Of a DNA stretch of 28,118 nucleotides, positions 22,243 to 28,061 are shown one piece after another. Below the pieces are notes generated by a model that searched no databases, was not told the origin of the DNA, and saw nothing but the letters and a program-made list of their open reading frames with translations. The position numbers were made by a program, and so were the translations under genes. Origin of the DNA: Promethearchaeota archaeon (GTDB lineage: Archaea; Asgardarchaeota; Lokiarchaeia; Sigynarchaeales; SOKP01); the NCBI GenBank assembly GCA_016839635.1, contig JAEOTV010000164.1, positions 1 through 28,118 on the forward strand, read 5' to 3'. How positions within the stretch are numbered: position 1 is the first letter of the stretch; every line of letters starts with the position of its first letter.

Positions 22243-22455
22243 TTACTGCTTACGCAGTTTTCTTAATTTATTCTTATTAGAAATTAAGTTCATATAAATT
22301 TCATCCAATTCTTTTTCCGAAAGCTCGTCTGAACCTTGAATTTCTTGAATAAGAACCGCATCCAAACTGGACAATGCTTCGTCCACTTTTTCTTGGGCGA
22401 TTTGGATTTTCATTTCCGCCGCTGAAAGTCGTTGTCGATTTCTTTTTTTGACCAT
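22243..22455 (-). CDS. Small coiled-coil-type protein (70 aa)
   Basis: Basic N-terminus (MVKKRNRQR), then a highly helical, charged stretch (AEMKIQIAQEKVDEALSSL, KELDEIYMNLISNKNKL). ATG 22455 has AGGAG 7 nt upstream; an in-frame TTG at 22488 lacks a spaced SD. Likely a DNA- or protein-binding helix bundle; unrecognised. An out-of-frame ORF over the same DNA looks less protein-like. Confidence 0.65.
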   Translation of the reverse strand: MVKKRNRQRLSAAEMKIQIAQEKVDEALSSLDAVLIQEIQGSDELSEKELDEIYMNLISNKNKLRKLRKQ

Positions 22456-22510
22456 TTTGTACTCCTGCGAAAATAAATTTTTGTACAACCTGTAAAGAAA
22501 TGAAAATAAT

Positions 22511-22555
22511 CACCTCCTTTTTGGTTTCCCTGACACTAATCAAAAATCAGGGAAA
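22511..22555 (-). promoter_or_regulatory. Hairpin plus orphan Shine-Dalgarno
   Basis: A hairpin with 9-bp arms (TTTCCCTGA 22525-22533, TCAGGGAAA 22547-22555) is followed leftward by AAAAAGGAGGTG (22522-22511), an ideal SD with no start codon at the right distance. The loop contains CACTAATCAAAA on the plus strand, nearly identical to the loop at 25929-25940. Possibly an mRNA-stabilising or regulatory site. Confidence 0.5.
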
Positions 22556-22865
22556 TACACATACCAACTATTAAAACAAAGAATACACAAATAAAATTTA
22601 AAAGCCAGTAGAATCCCATACTATATGCTAGAAAAATTATAACTGTGATAGCAACAAAAAACCAAATAACTCTTTTAAGCGTAGAGTGTCTGCGATTCCA
22701 AGCTTTTTCTAAAACTATTTCAGAAACATGCATCATACTTGCTGGACAGTGTGGACAATCTATTAAATAAAAAGTCCCAACATCTTCCATTCTTACTTCT
22801 GCACCACAGTTAGGACAATCTTTAAGATGTTCTCGACTGTCTACTAAATTATCTAATCTGTTCAT
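22536..22865 (-). CDS. Lar-like zinc ribbon fused to transmembrane segments (109 aa)
   Basis: The N-terminal 60 residues carry CPNCG (18-22), CPHC and AWNRR. This is the signature of Lar-type restriction-alleviation proteins (CPFCG...CxxCxA...A..WNRR), which in Rac prophage modulate type I restriction. Unlike Lar, two hydrophobic segments follow (VIWFFVAITVIIFLAYS and LLNFICVFFVLIVGMCI), so it would sit at the membrane. The start overlaps the previous stop (ATGA). The zinc-ribbon call is good; an anti-restriction role is inference. Confidence 0.7.
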   Translation of the reverse strand: MNRLDNLVDSREHLKDCPNCGAEVRMEDVGTFYLIDCPHCPASMMHVSEIVLEKAWNRRHSTLKRVIWFFVAITVIIFLAYSMGFYWLLNFICVFFVLIVGMCISLIFD

Positions 22866-23086
22866 GATTTTTCCTTTTCAACAAATCTTTGAATCCCGCC
22901 GTAACGAATAATTATTTTTCCAAGCTCTAGTGCAAGTTCAAGAATATCTCTTTGTTTTACACAAATTTTCATTAAGGATGTGAGCTGAAACACGTATTTA
23001 TCATCGGTATGAAACAAAAATTTTCCAGTTAAAAGTTGTGCTGGTGAACCATTTACTTCGATTGTGTACCAAATATTTTTTTCCAT
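22862..23086 (-). CDS. Small protein of unknown function (74 aa)
   Basis: ATG 23086 was chosen because the longer frame would start inside the terminator. The sequence (MEKNIWYTIEVNGSPAQLL, FQLTSLMKICVKQRDILELA, then IIRYGGIQRF) resembles the protein at 23157-23564 near its end (QILMKNGGIKKLVEF), as if distantly related. Mostly beta with one helix. SD weak. Confidence 0.6.
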   Translation of the reverse strand: MEKNIWYTIEVNGSPAQLLTGKFLFHTDDKYVFQLTSLMKICVKQRDILELALELGKIIIRYGGIQRFVEKEKS

Positions 23087-23099
23087 TTTCTTTTTCCAA

Positions 23100-23135
23100 T
23101 AAAAAAGCCACACCAGAGTTTTAACTGGTGTGGCT
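23100..23135 (-). terminator. Intrinsic terminator (leftward)
   Basis: An 11-bp stem (AGCCACACCAG 23106-23116 with 23125-23135), 8-nt loop, followed leftward by TTTTTTATT. The gene at 22862-23086 begins only 14 nt after it. Confidence 0.85.
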
Positions 23136-23156
23136 ATTCTTATTTATGAAACGAAA

Positions 23157-23564
23157 TTACATATTGCAAACGTCATACATAGGAAATTCTACGAGCTTTT
23201 TTATCCCACCATTTTTCATAAGAATCTGACTTTCAATTGTGAGATCGTCAGAATAAACTACATCAAGAATATCCTTTTTATTGATACAAAACATTCCAGC
23301 AGGATTACGAAGAATTACTTTCCCGTCATAGAGAAATAAAACTTCACCAGTAATTTCTGCATCATCTGCAACAATGTGGTAAACATCTTCTGTACCAATC
23401 CTGGATAAAAATCTCTCTCTTATAAATTTTTCAGATCTTTCCTTTTCTTCAGAAATAGCTACGGACAGTGTTCTCTGAGTCATTTTTTTCTCCTTATGTG
23501 GAATAGGAATTTCTATAAAATTACCGTCGGACTTCTCTACATACTTTTTATGGAATACAATCAA
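23157..23564 (-). CDS. Unknown beta-rich protein with two possible starts (135 or 108 aa)
   Basis: TTG 23564 overlaps the upstream stop (TTGA) and has GAGGAGG upstream. An internal in-frame ATG at 23483 has its own AAGGAG. Either or both may be used. The core after the second start (ISEEKERSEKFIRERFL helix; then VYHIVADDAEITGEVLFLYD, VILRNPAGMFCI, ILDVVYSDDL strands) looks like a small barrel, similar in style to the 105-aa protein at 25353-25670 (DVIGDYVGCTNKNLIFVRY...IIEIIDITYG). Function unknown. Confidence 0.65.
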   Translation of the reverse strand: MIVFHKKYVEKSDGNFIEIPIPHKEKKMTQRTLSVAISEEKERSEKFIRERFLSRIGTEDVYHIVADDAEITGEVLFLYDGKVILRNPAGMFCINKKDILDVVYSDDLTIESQILMKNGGIKKLVEFPMYDVCNM

Positions 23565-23764
23565 TTATTTTCCTCCTCTATAGAGATTTCTGTAATATAC
23601 TCACCAGTCATTTCATTAATTAACGAAATATGAGTAGGAGAAGTAATTATAGAAATCCAACTAAGATTATCTATTACATATTTTTTCTGCTCTGGAGTCA
23701 TATTATTCCAAAATTTCTTGGTAAGCTCTCCAGCCAACTCTCGCATTTCATTTTTCATTTTCAT
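23561..23764 (-). CDS. Small protein of unknown function (67 aa)
   Basis: SD AAGGAAG before ATG 23764. Helical first half (ELAGELTKKFWNNMTPEQKK) and a beta end (THISLINEMTGEYITEISI). Coupled to the next gene through TTGA. Not recognised. Confidence 0.6.
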   Translation of the reverse strand: MKMKNEMRELAGELTKKFWNNMTPEQKKYVIDNLSWISIITSPTHISLINEMTGEYITEISIEEENN

Positions 23765-23775
23765 AGAAACTTCCT

Positions 23776-24015
23776 TTATTTAGGTTCAGCTAAACTTTCT
23801 ACTAAAAGTTCTAGCAATTCCTTAGCAAGGAGGCGCTTTTTTTCTAATACATCCAACTCCTTTTTGGTTTTTTTAATTGCCTTACTGTCAGCTTTCATTA
23901 TTGCTAAATTAACTTTTTTTATTTGTAAACAGCCTCTAGGTATAGCTGTTTCTTCAAAATAAGTAAAAATAGCCAACACCAGCTTTTCGTCAGCTTTTTC
24001 TGTACTCTCGTTCAA
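23776..24015 (-). CDS. Small helical protein, TTG start (79 aa)
   Basis: Start TTG 24015 with AAAGGAG upstream. Lys/Leu/Glu-rich and helical (SKAIKKTKKELDVLEKKRLL, AKELLELLVESLAEP), likely coiled coil. The TTG overlaps the stop of an upstream frame (TTGA), which suggests that the preceding, apparently broken frame is or was translated. Confidence 0.6.
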   Translation of the reverse strand: MNESTEKADEKLVLAIFTYFEETAIPRGCLQIKKVNLAIMKADSKAIKKTKKELDVLEKKRLLAKELLELLVESLAEPK

Positions 24016-24148
24016 TATTTTTCTCCTTTACTAAAGAAATCTACCCACTCAATTTTTTCAACTGGACTTGTGACCAGCTTAGGTATTTTAGGCAGGTCGG
24101 GGGGAGAATTTTATCTCCCCCCTTTATGTCGCCTTTTTAGTTCTGCAT
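24012..24148 (-). pseudogene. Possible frameshifted small gene around G6/C6 runs
   Basis: AAAGGAG and ATG (24148) open a frame that stops after three codons (MQN). Another frame, open from 24110 to 24012, lacks a start but encodes a protein-like end (LPKIPKLVTSPVEKIEWVDF, then FSKGEKY) and overlaps the next TTG start as TTGA. Between them lie runs of six G and six C. Small indels in the runs would join parts of the frames. It may be a decayed gene, an assembly error, or phase variation by slippage. Confidence 0.35.
24099..24122. repeat. G6/C6 inverted repeat hairpin
   Basis: GGGGGGAGA (24099-24107), ATTTTA loop, TCTCCCCCC (24114-24122). The most GC-rich hairpin of this AT-rich region. There is no T-run leftward, so it is a poor terminator for the minus-strand operon. 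Confidence 0.6.
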
Positions 24149-24192
24149 ATTTTTTCTCCTTTATTTCCCCTCAAAATTTTTCCAATATCGGA

Positions 24193-24519
24193 CTACATAT
24201 AAATATTTATATCGGATTCTCTTACCGATTTTTCTTGCGGGATGCAGACGAGATTTTCCTGCGACGACGACGTTTTTCTAATTTCTTTCCCATAGTTGTC
24301 TTCGTGTAGGGGGAATGCCTGCTGTCCCTTGTCGGATGGAATTTCTTCATTCTTTTTTCTCCTTAATTCAGAAGCAAAAACATCTAAAGTTTTGGCAATT
24401 ATTTCGCCAATTCTTGTTAATACTTTTGTTTCTTCTGGTGAATCACCTGCACAATTCCAATAAATTATGTAGGGAATATTTTCTTCAGAAAGCTGTGTCT
24501 GAAATTCTAATTTTCCCAT
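24193..24519 (-). CDS. Small protein of unknown function (108 aa)
   Basis: SD CAGGAAAATTTAC before ATG 24519. The first 57 residues are protein-like (FQTQLSEENIPYIIYWNCAG, TRIGEIIAKTLDVFASELRR). The rest is polar and overlaps a second, very basic ORF in another frame (24222-24350) that has its own SD. The true end may therefore be less constrained than the start. Function unknown. Confidence 0.55.
   Translation of the reverse strand: MGKLEFQTQLSEENIPYIIYWNCAGDSPEETKVLTRIGEIIAKTLDVFASELRRKKNEEIPSDKGQQAFPLHEDNYGKEIRKTSSSQENLVCIPQEKSVRESDINIYM
24222..24350 (-). CDS. Embedded, very basic mini-protein (42 aa)
   Basis: ATG 24350 follows AAGGAG by 8 nt. The product, out of frame inside the 24193-24519 gene, is nearly half Lys/Arg, with a KKLEKRRRRRKISSASRKKN core and an N-terminal KKFHPTRDSRHSPYTK. 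Such a charge suggests binding to DNA or RNA. The underlying DNA is more GC-rich than its neighbours. Real translation is likely from the SD, but one of the two overlapping frames may be chance. Confidence 0.5.
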   Translation of the reverse strand: MKKFHPTRDSRHSPYTKTTMGKKLEKRRRRRKISSASRKKNR

Positions 24520-24653
24520 GTAAATTTTCCTGTGTATCGTGTAGGTGGTCGAGTCCTTTTTTCCATATCTAAGAACCGACTTTCCTTAATTATTTTCTTC
24601 CACCAAACAGCATAGCCCAGTACAAGCAATCCAGCAAAAATTATTGCCATCAT
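24507..24653 (-). CDS. 48-aa membrane protein with basic tail
   Basis: GGAGG lies 6 nt before ATG 24653. MMAIIFAGLLVLGYAVWWKK is a clear single transmembrane segment; the tail is basic and polar (RTRPPTRYTGKFTWEN). The start overlaps the previous stop, and the stop overlaps the next gene. Function unknown. Confidence 0.65.
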   Translation of the reverse strand: MMAIIFAGLLVLGYAVWWKKIIKESRFLDMEKRTRPPTRYTGKFTWEN

Positions 24654-24775
24654 TTTTTCCTCCAGCTCCGAACTATTTTTATGATACTTATTAAGTCTTT
24701 TATTACGAAAATAGCCCAGAAAATCCAATAACTAATGTTATTTACTGTTGCTATATCAGCATTATATTTTAACAT
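24650..24775 (-). CDS. 41-aa membrane protein
   Basis: The start overlaps the preceding stop (TAATG) and the stop overlaps the next start. One hydrophobic segment (SYWIFWAIFVIKDLISIIKI) and a basic end (RSWRKK), indicating a small membrane protein with the C-terminus probably inside. No function recognised. Confidence 0.6.
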   Translation of the reverse strand: MLKYNADIATVNNISYWIFWAIFVIKDLISIIKIVRSWRKK

Positions 24776-24909
24776 TAGTGGCGTGGTCCTCGCCATAGAA
24801 TAGATTGAATCATTTTTCCAATATATGCTGTAACAACAAACACCACAATTACAGCAATTACTTTAGAAAAATCTTCAGGTGACATCTCGTAAAGCATTTG
24901 AGCTAACAT
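24775..24909 (-). CDS. 44-aa membrane protein
   Basis: AAAGGAAAATATT precedes ATG 24909. A short amphipathic start (LAQMLYEMSPEDFSK) is followed by VIAVIVVFVVTAYIGKMI and a basic tail (WRGPRH). It is coupled to the next membrane protein by TAATG, so three tiny membrane proteins are made in a row. Confidence 0.6.
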   Translation of the reverse strand: MLAQMLYEMSPEDFSKVIAVIVVFVVTAYIGKMIQSILWRGPRH

Positions 24910-24920
24910 AATATTTTCCT

Positions 24921-25214
24921 TTAAAATGGGATCGAAAATCTTTGCATTGATGCCATATCATTCTGAAAACTTTTTAATCTTCTATTAAACCATCTTACTG
25001 CACCAAATCGAGTTCGATGGATTTTTCTAAATGAGCTAATTAAGAAATCTTCATTATATTTCTGGCATACTATTACCCAATTTCCATCTTTTCCTTTATA
25101 ACATCTCTCCTTTCCCAATTCCACAAGAATTGGAATATTTTTGGAAGTGTAGCTTAGTAGAATTCTGCAACAAAATTTAATCTGTTCGTCCACATCATCC
25201 ACAAATTGTATCAT
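24921..25214 (-). CDS. Small basic protein (97 aa)
   Basis: GGAGG 4 nt before ATG 25214. Acidic start (IQFVDDVDEQIKFCCRILL), then a beta region and a very basic C-terminal half (FRKIHRTRFGAVRWFNRRLK). Unrecognised; the basic helix suggests nucleic-acid contact. Confidence 0.65.
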   Translation of the reverse strand: MIQFVDDVDEQIKFCCRILLSYTSKNIPILVELGKERCYKGKDGNWVIVCQKYNEDFLISSFRKIHRTRFGAVRWFNRRLKSFQNDMASMQRFSIPF

Positions 25215-25289
25215 CTGACCTCCAAAATTTTTAACAAAAAATTTCGCCCTGTTGGGTCTTTTCCATTGAAATCGTTTCCTTGAAACGGC

Positions 25290-25322
25290 AAAAGCCCCTA
25301 CTGAAAAACAGTAAGAGCTTTT
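25290..25322 (-). terminator. Terminator-like hairpin (leftward)
   Basis: A 14-bp stem with two G-U pairs (25290-25303 with 25309-25322) and A5/T5 loop, ending in TTTT leftward. A second small hairpin (CGTTTC/GAAACG) follows at about 25273-25287. Confidence 0.7.
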
Positions 25323-25352
25323 AACGTGCCAGGAATTTATAACTTTATTTCT

Positions 25353-25670
25353 CTATCTAATCTCTTTAAATTCTCTTACTATAACTTTATTCCTGTCATA
25401 TCCCATAGAGTTTTTTCCATATGTAATGTCAATAATCTCTATGATGGGAACAATATAATAAATCTCTTCTTGAAAAAAGTAACGCACAAAAATGAGATTT
25501 TTATTGGTGCATCCTACATAATCACCAATAACATCCTTAGTAGTATCTTTAATAAAATACTCACCTTTCATTTCTGAAATGAAAGAATTAAGAATATTTC
25601 TTTCTTGAAAAGAAACATCTGTTGCGAAACTTTTTGAAACTGAGTATCCAAGTTCTCTTGAGGTAGTCAT
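25353..25670 (-). CDS. Beta-rich protein of unknown function (105 aa)
   Basis: AAGGAG precedes ATG 25670. The protein has a helical start, then a barrel-like region (YFIKDTTKDVIGDYVGCTNK, LIFVRYFFQEEIYYIVPIIE, IDITYG). The layout is similar to that of the 23157-23564 protein. No catalytic motif. Confidence 0.65.
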   Translation of the reverse strand: MTTSRELGYSVSKSFATDVSFQERNILNSFISEMKGEYFIKDTTKDVIGDYVGCTNKNLIFVRYFFQEEIYYIVPIIEIIDITYGKNSMGYDRNKVIVREFKEIR

Positions 25671-25685
25671 TTTAATTTCTCCTTA

Positions 25686-25853
25686 TTAGAAAATTTTCTT
25701 ACCTAACTCTCTACTTTTTATTTTCGCCCTTAAATTTTCAGCAATTAAAGATAGAATATCTAAAATTTTCTTATATACAGGGGAGTTATAATCAGTAGAA
25801 ATCGTAAGATTTACAAGCTTATCATTGAATATTCCGTTAATATAAAACTTCAT
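25686..25853 (-). CDS. Small protein of unknown function (55 aa)
   Basis: GGAGG lies 5 nt before ATG 25853. Beta start (MKFYINGIFNDKLVNLTIS) and a long basic helix (KKILDILSLIAENLRAKIKS). It lies between a stem-loop and the 105-aa gene. Not recognised. Confidence 0.6.
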   Translation of the reverse strand: MKFYINGIFNDKLVNLTISTDYNSPVYKKILDILSLIAENLRAKIKSRELGKKIF

Positions 25854-25916
25854 AAAATCCTCCATTAGCTAAAGAAATAATACCGCACCTACAAAATTAT
25901 CTGCTACAAGGCACGA

Positions 25917-25957
25917 CTTTTCCCTTAACACTAATTAAAAGCTGTTAAGGGAAAAAG
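25917..25957. repeat. Stem-loop sharing its loop with 22525-22555
   Basis: A 13-bp stem (TTTTCCCTTAACA 25918-25930 with 25943-25955). The CACTAATTAAAA segment (25929-25940) differs by one base from that in the hairpin at 22534-22545, and both have TTTCCCT arms. There is no T-run leftward, so it is more like a processing or protein-binding site than a terminator. Confidence 0.55.
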
Positions 25958-25972
25958 CGTTACTTATAAACT

Positions 25973-26629
25973 TTATATCTCTTTATTCTTATGCAGGCGG
26001 TCGAGCGCACGAATGAAAGTTTCAAAATCTAAACCAGAGTCCTCAAAACTTCTTTTTGCTCTAATCATAGCCGACCGCATATTTACTGGATAAACTTTAT
26101 CTGTGAGATCCCCTGAAAAAGAAACTTTCATAAAATGTTTTTCTTCAGTGAAAACTGGGAAAAATGAAGAAAATTTTCCTTCTTTCGGAAATCGTAAATC
26201 ATCTCCATTATAGAAGAAAATTATCTTTGCGTGGGAAGGAATATTTTGTCGTTGTTTGTACTCATTTTCCCCTATTACTTCTACATCACTACCTATTTTA
26301 ATTACCACAAATTTAGTTGCCATTTTATCTATCCTCTCGAATTTTGGTCGGATAATTAACTGGTCCTTTTCAAAATGAACCATAGAAACTTTATCCCAAC
26401 CACCAATAACTTTGTGGGCATATTCAGGGTGGTCATCAGCAAATTTTTTCGGGAAACAGCAGATTACTACATCTGCTCTTTCTAAATTTGTCCTGAATTT
26501 TTCTATATCTTGTGGATAATGAAAGATAAAGATTTTCTGGGAATAAGTAGATATTTCTACATATTCTTTTCCTTTGTAAGTTTCTCGAATTTTTCGGGTA
26601 TCGAGTCCTACCCAAATTCGGGTAATCAT
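25973..26629 (-). CDS. Early-type protein of unknown function (218 aa)
   Basis: First gene of the 17-kb minus-strand run, about 90 nt after a consensus promoter, with AAAGGA before ATG 26629 (an upstream in-frame TTG has no SD). It appears to have two alpha/beta halves; the second starts near residue 100 (MATKFVVIKIGSDVEVIGEN, IIFFYNGDDLRFP) and ends in a helix (FEDSGLDFETFIRALDRLHK). In the first half, ADVVICCFPKKFADDHP stands out. No family is recognised. Confidence 0.75.
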   Translation of the reverse strand: MITRIWVGLDTRKIRETYKGKEYVEISTYSQKIFIFHYPQDIEKFRTNLERADVVICCFPKKFADDHPEYAHKVIGGWDKVSMVHFEKDQLIIRPKFERIDKMATKFVVIKIGSDVEVIGENEYKQRQNIPSHAKIIFFYNGDDLRFPKEGKFSSFFPVFTEEKHFMKVSFSGDLTDKVYPVNMRSAMIRAKRSFEDSGLDFETFIRALDRLHKNKEI

Positions 26630-26724
26630 GTTTTTTCCTTTCAATTTCCTTAGAAATTATTGTAAAAATTTCCTTGCCGACTACCGATTTTTTCTGGTAA
26701 GAGATGCTATTCTCACCTATATAC

Positions 26725-26753
26725 ATTATACCATATTACAGGTTATTTGTCAA
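26725..26753 (-). promoter_or_regulatory. Consensus promoter of the 17-kb minus-strand run
   Basis: TTGACA (26753-26748), 17-bp spacer, TATAAT (26730-26725), TGG extended -10. Predicted start near 26718. Confidence 0.92.
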
Positions 26754-27068
26754 GTGTTGCAGAAAATGTGGATATTCATTGAATATTGAATTAAGAAATA
26801 TCTATGCAAGTTAGATTGCAGACGTAATATAGGTATATAGAAATATTAAGAAAAGTATTGAGGGAAATATTAAAAAAGAATTATAATAAATTTGGGATAT
26901 TTTGGGATAAAATACTATGAAGAGAAGTTTATTTGTTCGGGTTTTGTATAGGTTTATTATACAAATATTACAATTTTCAACAAATAATCCTCTGGTGTTT
27001 ATACATAATTTTTGGGATCGACCAGAACCTGGACTGTTGATTTTTATGTTTAGGGTTTTTATTTTGGC
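26754..27068. other. Intergenic AT-rich region
   Basis: No convincing gene. It contains two close copies of TTTTGGGATA (about 26890-26910) and a 7-bp inverted repeat (TTGTATA 26944-26950, TATACAA 26958-26964) that could be an operator. A plus-strand ORF here has no SD and runs into the terminator. Confidence 0.5.
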
Positions 27069-27106
27069 AAAAAAATATCCCCTAGGATTGGGATTTCCTA
27101 GGGGAT
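27069..27106 (-). terminator. Intrinsic terminator (leftward)
   Basis: An 11-bp stem (ATCCCCTAGGA 27077-27087 with 27096-27106), 8-nt loop, then ATTTTTTTG leftward. It ends the single-gene unit at 27121-27543. Confidence 0.9.
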
Positions 27107-27120
27107 TTATGAGGATTTTA

Positions 27121-27543
27121 TTAGAATAGGGGTTTTACTTCTTCATCGGTGGCGGTCACACCAACATATTGCAGAGCATTGAGAAAATCTAGGGCAGATT
27201 TTCCATCAATTTTCCAGTGTACTGCGGATTCTTTTAAGATCCTATGGAAAATTATTTCTGCATCGCCCGCTTTTATTTCTTCCACCCACTTGTGCTGACG
27301 GGTAATTTCTGCCTGTAAATCCAAGGAAAATTCCAGGGATTTTACTGCATAAAGATTGAGCAAGCATTGAGCGACTCCGGTCCAGAAATTTTCAAAAATT
27401 GGAATTGCACGATCATCCAATTTTTCGCCTGAAAAGCTGTTAACTTTCACAGAAAATTTCGAGCTGTCGGGCAAATTAAAAGTGCGAGCTGACGGGAAAA
27501 CTTTTCCTTTCAAATCAATTTTTTTCGTGGTACTGGTGGTCAT
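27121..27543 (-). CDS. Unknown early-type protein (140 aa)
   Basis: It has its own consensus promoter and terminator, so it is a one-gene unit. GGAGG lies 6 nt before ATG 27543; an upstream in-frame ATG at 27588 would sit at or before the transcription start. The sequence begins with a Thr/Lys-rich segment, then a strand region (FNLPDSSKFSVKVNSFSGEK) and helices (FENFWTGVAQCLLNLYAVK, LDLQAEITRQHKWVEEIK). Strong expression is expected. Function not recognised; a single strong promoter beside a repeat region suggests an immediate-early host-takeover or origin-linked role (inference). Confidence 0.8.
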   Translation of the reverse strand: MTTSTTKKIDLKGKVFPSARTFNLPDSSKFSVKVNSFSGEKLDDRAIPIFENFWTGVAQCLLNLYAVKSLEFSLDLQAEITRQHKWVEEIKAGDAEIIFHRILKESAVHWKIDGKSALDFLNALQYVGVTATDEEVKPLF

Positions 27544-27596
27544 TTTTTCCTCCAAGGAAATATAATAGGAAAACCTTGTGCTTTCCAACTATCTAT

Positions 27597-27625
27597 ATTA
27601 TACCATAAAAATTGATTTTTGTCAA
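27597..27625 (-). promoter_or_regulatory. Consensus promoter of the 140-aa gene
   Basis: TTGACA (27625-27620), 17-bp spacer, TATAAT (27602-27597), TGG extended -10. Confidence 0.92.
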
Positions 27626-27690
27626 GTGGCAAATTTATTTTTTTAGAAATTTTTTCTACAATTTTTTGTGAATTTATTTTTTATTTTTCA

Positions 27691-28056
27691 TCAACATTTT
27701 TTGTTGAAATTTTTTTAATTTCAACAGATTTTTCTGCCAGGATTTTTTTAATTTCAACAAATTTTGTTGCAGAAATTTTTTACAATTTCTGCAAAATATG
27801 TTGAAAAATAAAATTTTTCAACAAAAAATGATTTTGAAATTTATTTTTAAATTTCAACAAATTTTGCGGAATTATTTTTTAAATTCCGCAACAAAAAATG
27901 TTGAAAATTAAAAATTTTCAACAAAAATTTTTCATGTGTTAAAATTTATTTATGCAAAGAGAACTGCGTGACGAAGGAACGCAGTTCCAAGAAATTTTAT
28001 TTAAGAATAGTATATACGTGTAATATTATTACTAGTAATTTCAACAAATATGTTGC
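27691..28056. repeat. AT-rich repeat region with TCAACA inverted repeats
   Basis: AATTTCAACA occurs at 27717, 27750, 27850 and 28037. Copies 2 and 3 start 100-bp units that align without gaps: AATTTCAACAAATTTTG, a hairpin (27767-27794 in unit one, 27864-27891 in unit two, with different but self-complementary stems), and TGTTGAAAAWT-AAA-AWTTTTCAACA (27799-27823 and 27899-27923). Another inverted repeat lies at 27691-27707. Candidate origin, operator cluster or partition site. Confidence 0.75.
27961..27987. repeat. GC-richer 9-bp inverted repeat
   Basis: GAACTGCGT and ACGCAGTTC flank a 9-nt loop, GACGAAGGA. It stands out from the surrounding A/T runs. No T-run follows directly. It could be a protein-binding cruciform or an RNA hairpin. 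Confidence 0.55.
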
Positions 28057-28061
28057 GTGTG

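Noticed and set aside
22301..22543. Alternative 80-aa frame over the coiled-coil gene
   Set aside because: Low-complexity Arg/Gly/Ser sequence and no start at SD distance; the 70-aa frame has a proper SD and protein-like helices.
24070..24309. Plus-strand 79-aa ORF
   Set aside because: It lies antisense to a tightly packed minus-strand operon and its composition mirrors the Arg-rich mini-gene.
26436..26726. Minus-strand 96-aa ORF at the head of the long run
   Set aside because: Its ATG lies in the -10 box, upstream of the predicted transcription start, and it overlaps the better supported 218-aa gene.
26999..27045. tRNA-like segment near GGGATCGACCAGAACCTGG
   Set aside because: Only a 4-bp hairpin; no acceptor stem, T-loop or anticodon arm can be built.
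26917..27129. Plus-strand 70-aa ORF
   Set aside because: It has no SD and runs through the strong leftward terminator at 27069-27106.
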